Shown here in pieces: positions 13,547 through 15,240 of a stretch of 15,240 nt of DNA. The translations under genes and the position numbers were made by a program. Numbering within the stretch: the first letter of the stretch is position 1; every line of letters begins with the position of its first letter. Under the pieces are notes generated by a model. It was given only the letters and a program-made list of their open reading frames with translations, searched no databases and was not told the origin of the DNA. The stretch lies in the NCBI GenBank assembly GCA_009787945.1, contig WQSI01000010.1, forward strand, positions 1-15,240, given 5' to 3'. Source of the DNA: Defluviitaleaceae bacterium (GTDB lineage: Bacteria; Bacillota; Clostridia; Lachnospirales; WRAX01).

Positions 13547-14848
13547 ATGAAAGGTTTTTTGGAGATTGTTGATGTTATGGCGCGGGAGATTATGGATTCT
13601 CGCGGAAATCCCACTGTTGAGGTGGAAGTTGTGGCGCGTAGCGGCGGGCAGGATTATGTTGGGCGTGCCGTTGTGCCTTCTGGCGCGTCCACTGGTATGC
13701 ATGAGGCGGTGGAATTGCGGGATGGCGGTGAGCGTTACCTAGGCAAAGGTGTTTTAAATGCTGTTAAGAATGTAAACGAAAAAATTGCACCAAAAGTTGT
13801 TGGTTCTAATGCATTAGACCAGGTTGCTCTCGACAAAAAGCTGATTAAGCTTGACGGCACTGCAAACAAAGGCAAATTGGGGGCAAATGCCATTTTGGGC
13901 GTATCTATGGCGGCGGCTCGTGCGGCTGCTGATGCTTTAGGGATGCCTTTGTATCAGTATTTAGGGGGCATCAATGCAAAACAGTTGCCTGTGCCGATGA
14001 TGAATATTTTAAATGGTGGTCATCATGCTGATAATACAGTTGATTTCCAAGAGTTTATGATTATGCCAGTTGGCGCGCCTAATTTTAAAGAAGGTTTGCG
14101 CATTTGTGCCGAAATTTACCACACCCTTAAAAATGTGCTGAAAGAGCGTGGACTGTCCACAGGGGTAGGGGATGAGGGCGGTTTTGCCCCAGACCTTGCC
14201 ACCCCAGATGATGTGCTTGATTTGATTATGGAAGCCATCAAAACAGCGGGATATAAGCCTGGCAGCGACATCCAAATTGCCTTTGATGCGGCAGCAACCG
14301 AGCTTTACAACAGCGAAACCGATAAATACCACTTCCCAGGTGAGTCCAAAATGCTTGGTAAAGAAATTATACGCACCCGCGAAGAAATGGTGGATTTGTG
14401 GGAAGCTCTTGTGAAAAAATATCCAGTTTATTCCATTGAAGATGGCATGGACGAAAATGACTGGGAGGGCTGGAAGCTGCTGACCGACCGCCTTGGCGAA
14501 AAAGTTCAGCTGGTTGGTGACGATTTGTTTGTTACTAACACAAAAATCTTGCAAAAGGGCATAGATAAAGGCGTTGCAAACTCTATTCTGGTGAAGGTTA
14601 ACCAAATTGGCACTCTTACGGAAACCTTTGACACAATCCAACTTGCTCATCGCAATAAAATGACCTGTGTTATCTCCCATCGCAGTGGCGAAACGGAAGA
14701 TAATATAATCGCAGACATTGCCGTTGCTGTTAACGCAGGGCAAATCAAAACAGGCGCACCTGCCCGCAGCGACCGTGTTGCAAAATACAATCAACTTTTA
14801 CGCATTGAAGAGGAATTGGGCGACGCATCCCAATACCCAAAACTATAG
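13547..14848 (+). CDS. eno: Enolase (phosphopyruvate hydratase)
   Basis: Converts 2-phosphoglycerate to phosphoenolpyruvate in glycolysis, and is also a common RNA-degradosome partner. The product is 433 residues, the normal length. Seen motifs are EIMDSRGNPTVEVEV at the N-terminus, the SGASTGMHEAVELRDG loop, NGGHHADNTVDFQEFMI, the acid/base region GDEGGFAPDL, the metal-ligand segment SIEDGMDENDW, GDDLFVTN, the catalytic lysine in ILVKVNQIGTLTE, the signature VISHRSGETEDN, and GQIKTGAPARSDRVAKYNQL near the C-terminus. ATG 13547 fits the family start and has AAAGGAG at 13532-13538. The in-frame start at 13529 would add six residues upstream of that site. It ends at a strong terminator. pgk and tpiA lie 3.6 kb upstream, separated by three unrelated genes. 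Confidence 0.97.
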   Translation: MKGFLEIVDVMAREIMDSRGNPTVEVEVVARSGGQDYVGRAVVPSGASTGMHEAVELRDGGERYLGKGVLNAVKNVNEKIAPKVVGSNALDQVALDKKLIKLDGTANKGKLGANAILGVSMAAARAAADALGMPLYQYLGGINAKQLPVPMMNILNGGHHADNTVDFQEFMIMPVGAPNFKEGLRICAEIYHTLKNVLKERGLSTGVGDEGGFAPDLATPDDVLDLIMEAIKTAGYKPGSDIQIAFDAAATELYNSETDKYHFPGESKMLGKEIIRTREEMVDLWEALVKKYPVYSIEDGMDENDWEGWKLLTDRLGEKVQLVGDDLFVTNTKILQKGIDKGVANSILVKVNQIGTLTETFDTIQLAHRNKMTCVISHRSGETEDNIIADIAVAVNAGQIKTGAPARSDRVAKYNQLLRIEEELGDASQYPKL

Positions 14849-14854
14849 ATATAG

Positions 14855-14888
14855 AAAAATGCCACCCAGTATATCGGGTGGCATTTTT
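14855..14888. terminator. Bidirectional terminator between eno and the chemotaxis receptor gene
   Basis: A perfect 13-bp stem, AAAAATGCCACCC (14855-14867) with GGGTGGCATTTTT (14876-14888), around an 8-nt loop. The T run follows on both strands, so it can stop eno and the converging minus-strand gene. Confidence 0.93.
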
Positions 14889-14899
14889 TATTCGTGTTT

Positions 14900-15240
14900 T
14901 TAAACTCTGAAGAAAGCAACCAACTGACGCAAGGTTTCCGCTTGCGCGCTAAGTTCTTGGGATGCGGCAGCAGCTTCCTGAGAAACCGCAGAGTTGCTTT
15001 GAACAACTTTGCTGATTTGGGTAAGCCCATCAGTGATTTGAGAAATGGACTCGGCCTGCTCCGCAGATGCAGTAGAAATACCGCCGATGATTTCTAAAAC
15101 CTCGCTGGCACTAGCAACAATGGCATCAAGAGATTCCGCTGTAGATTCTGCAATTATAGAGCCAGATTCCACACGGCTTATGCTGTCTTGGATAAGAACA
15201 GTGGTTTCCGTAGCGGCTTGTTGAGAGCGTCCCGCAAGGG
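14900..15240 (-). CDS. Methyl-accepting chemotaxis protein, C-terminal part only
   Basis: The frame is open from the window's right edge to the TAA/TAG region ending at 14900, giving about 113 C-terminal residues. The sequence is the descending helix of an MCP cytoplasmic signalling coiled coil: QQAATETTVLIQDSISRVES, then EIIGGISTASAEQAESISQI, and ending LSAQAETLRQLVAFFRV. The stretch SAVSQEAAAASQELSAQAE resembles the methylation region. Such receptors pass ligand or redox signals to CheA/CheW. The sensory domain and the CheA-contact tip lie outside the window, so the stimulus is unknown. It converges on eno with a shared terminator. Confidence 0.93.
   Translation of the reverse strand, partial: LAGRSQQAATETTVLIQDSISRVESGSIIAESTAESLDAIVASASEVLEIIGGISTASAEQAESISQITDGLTQISKVVQSNSAVSQEAAAASQELSAQAETLRQLVAFFRV

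Noticed and set aside
14009..14794. 261-codon minus-strand ORF opposite eno
   Set aside because: It lies wholly within the enolase gene, encodes a composition without recognisable motifs and has no ribosome binding site or promoter; a shadow ORF.

Overview
The window looks like chromosome of a low-to-mid GC Bacillota, most likely an anaerobic Clostridia-type bacterium. The grounds are strong AGGAGG-type ribosome binding sites, TTGACA/TATAAT-type promoters, compact overlapping operons, a lipoprotein/ABC exporter cassette, a methyl-accepting chemotaxis protein and an in-frame UGA at the catalytic position of a peroxiredoxin (selenoprotein use is common in anaerobic Clostridia). The family-level placement is an inference.

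Layout. Positions 1-2549 are a minus-strand cluster: serS, a DUF3881-like protein overlapping its end, and a membrane protein running off the left edge. Divergent from serS, 2686-3837 (+) encodes an AI-2E-family membrane transporter. It converges on a minus-strand cassette (6337 down to 3998) of lipoprotein, ABC ATPase and ABC permease, each overlapping the next. A 166-bp imperfect palindrome (3835-4000) sits exactly between the convergent genes and carries both stop codons. A second, 101-bp multi-hairpin repeat (6432-6532) lies upstream of the lipoprotein gene. Next comes a minus-strand pair, a PHP-family histidinol-phosphatase-like gene (hisJ-like) and a small two-TM protein. It shares a 70-bp divergent promoter region with the glycolytic genes pgk-tpiA (+, 7957-9923), which end at a bidirectional terminator.

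The centre-right part holds, on the minus strand, aroC (an unusually short chorismate synthase) and an AhpC-type peroxiredoxin whose peroxidatic cysteine codon is UGA (10419-10421). This is best read as a selenocysteine-containing peroxiredoxin with its own consensus promoter embedded in the end of aroC. Divergent from aroC is a fused TMD-NBD ABC transporter (11572-13182). A 72-aa unknown protein is followed one base later by enolase (13547-14848), then a strong bidirectional terminator and the C-terminal end of a chemotaxis receptor on the minus strand, cut by the right edge.

How they work together: pgk, tpiA and eno are lower-glycolysis housekeeping genes placed in two nearby transcription units, with no gapA or phosphoglycerate mutase between them. 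serS and aroC serve translation and aromatic biosynthesis. The lipoprotein/ABC cassette looks like one export or envelope-stress unit. The main point of interest is the Sec-peroxiredoxin; the two structured repeats and the compact AroC come next. No stretch over 300 bp lacks a gene; the longest gap is 6338-6572 and holds the 101-bp repeat.
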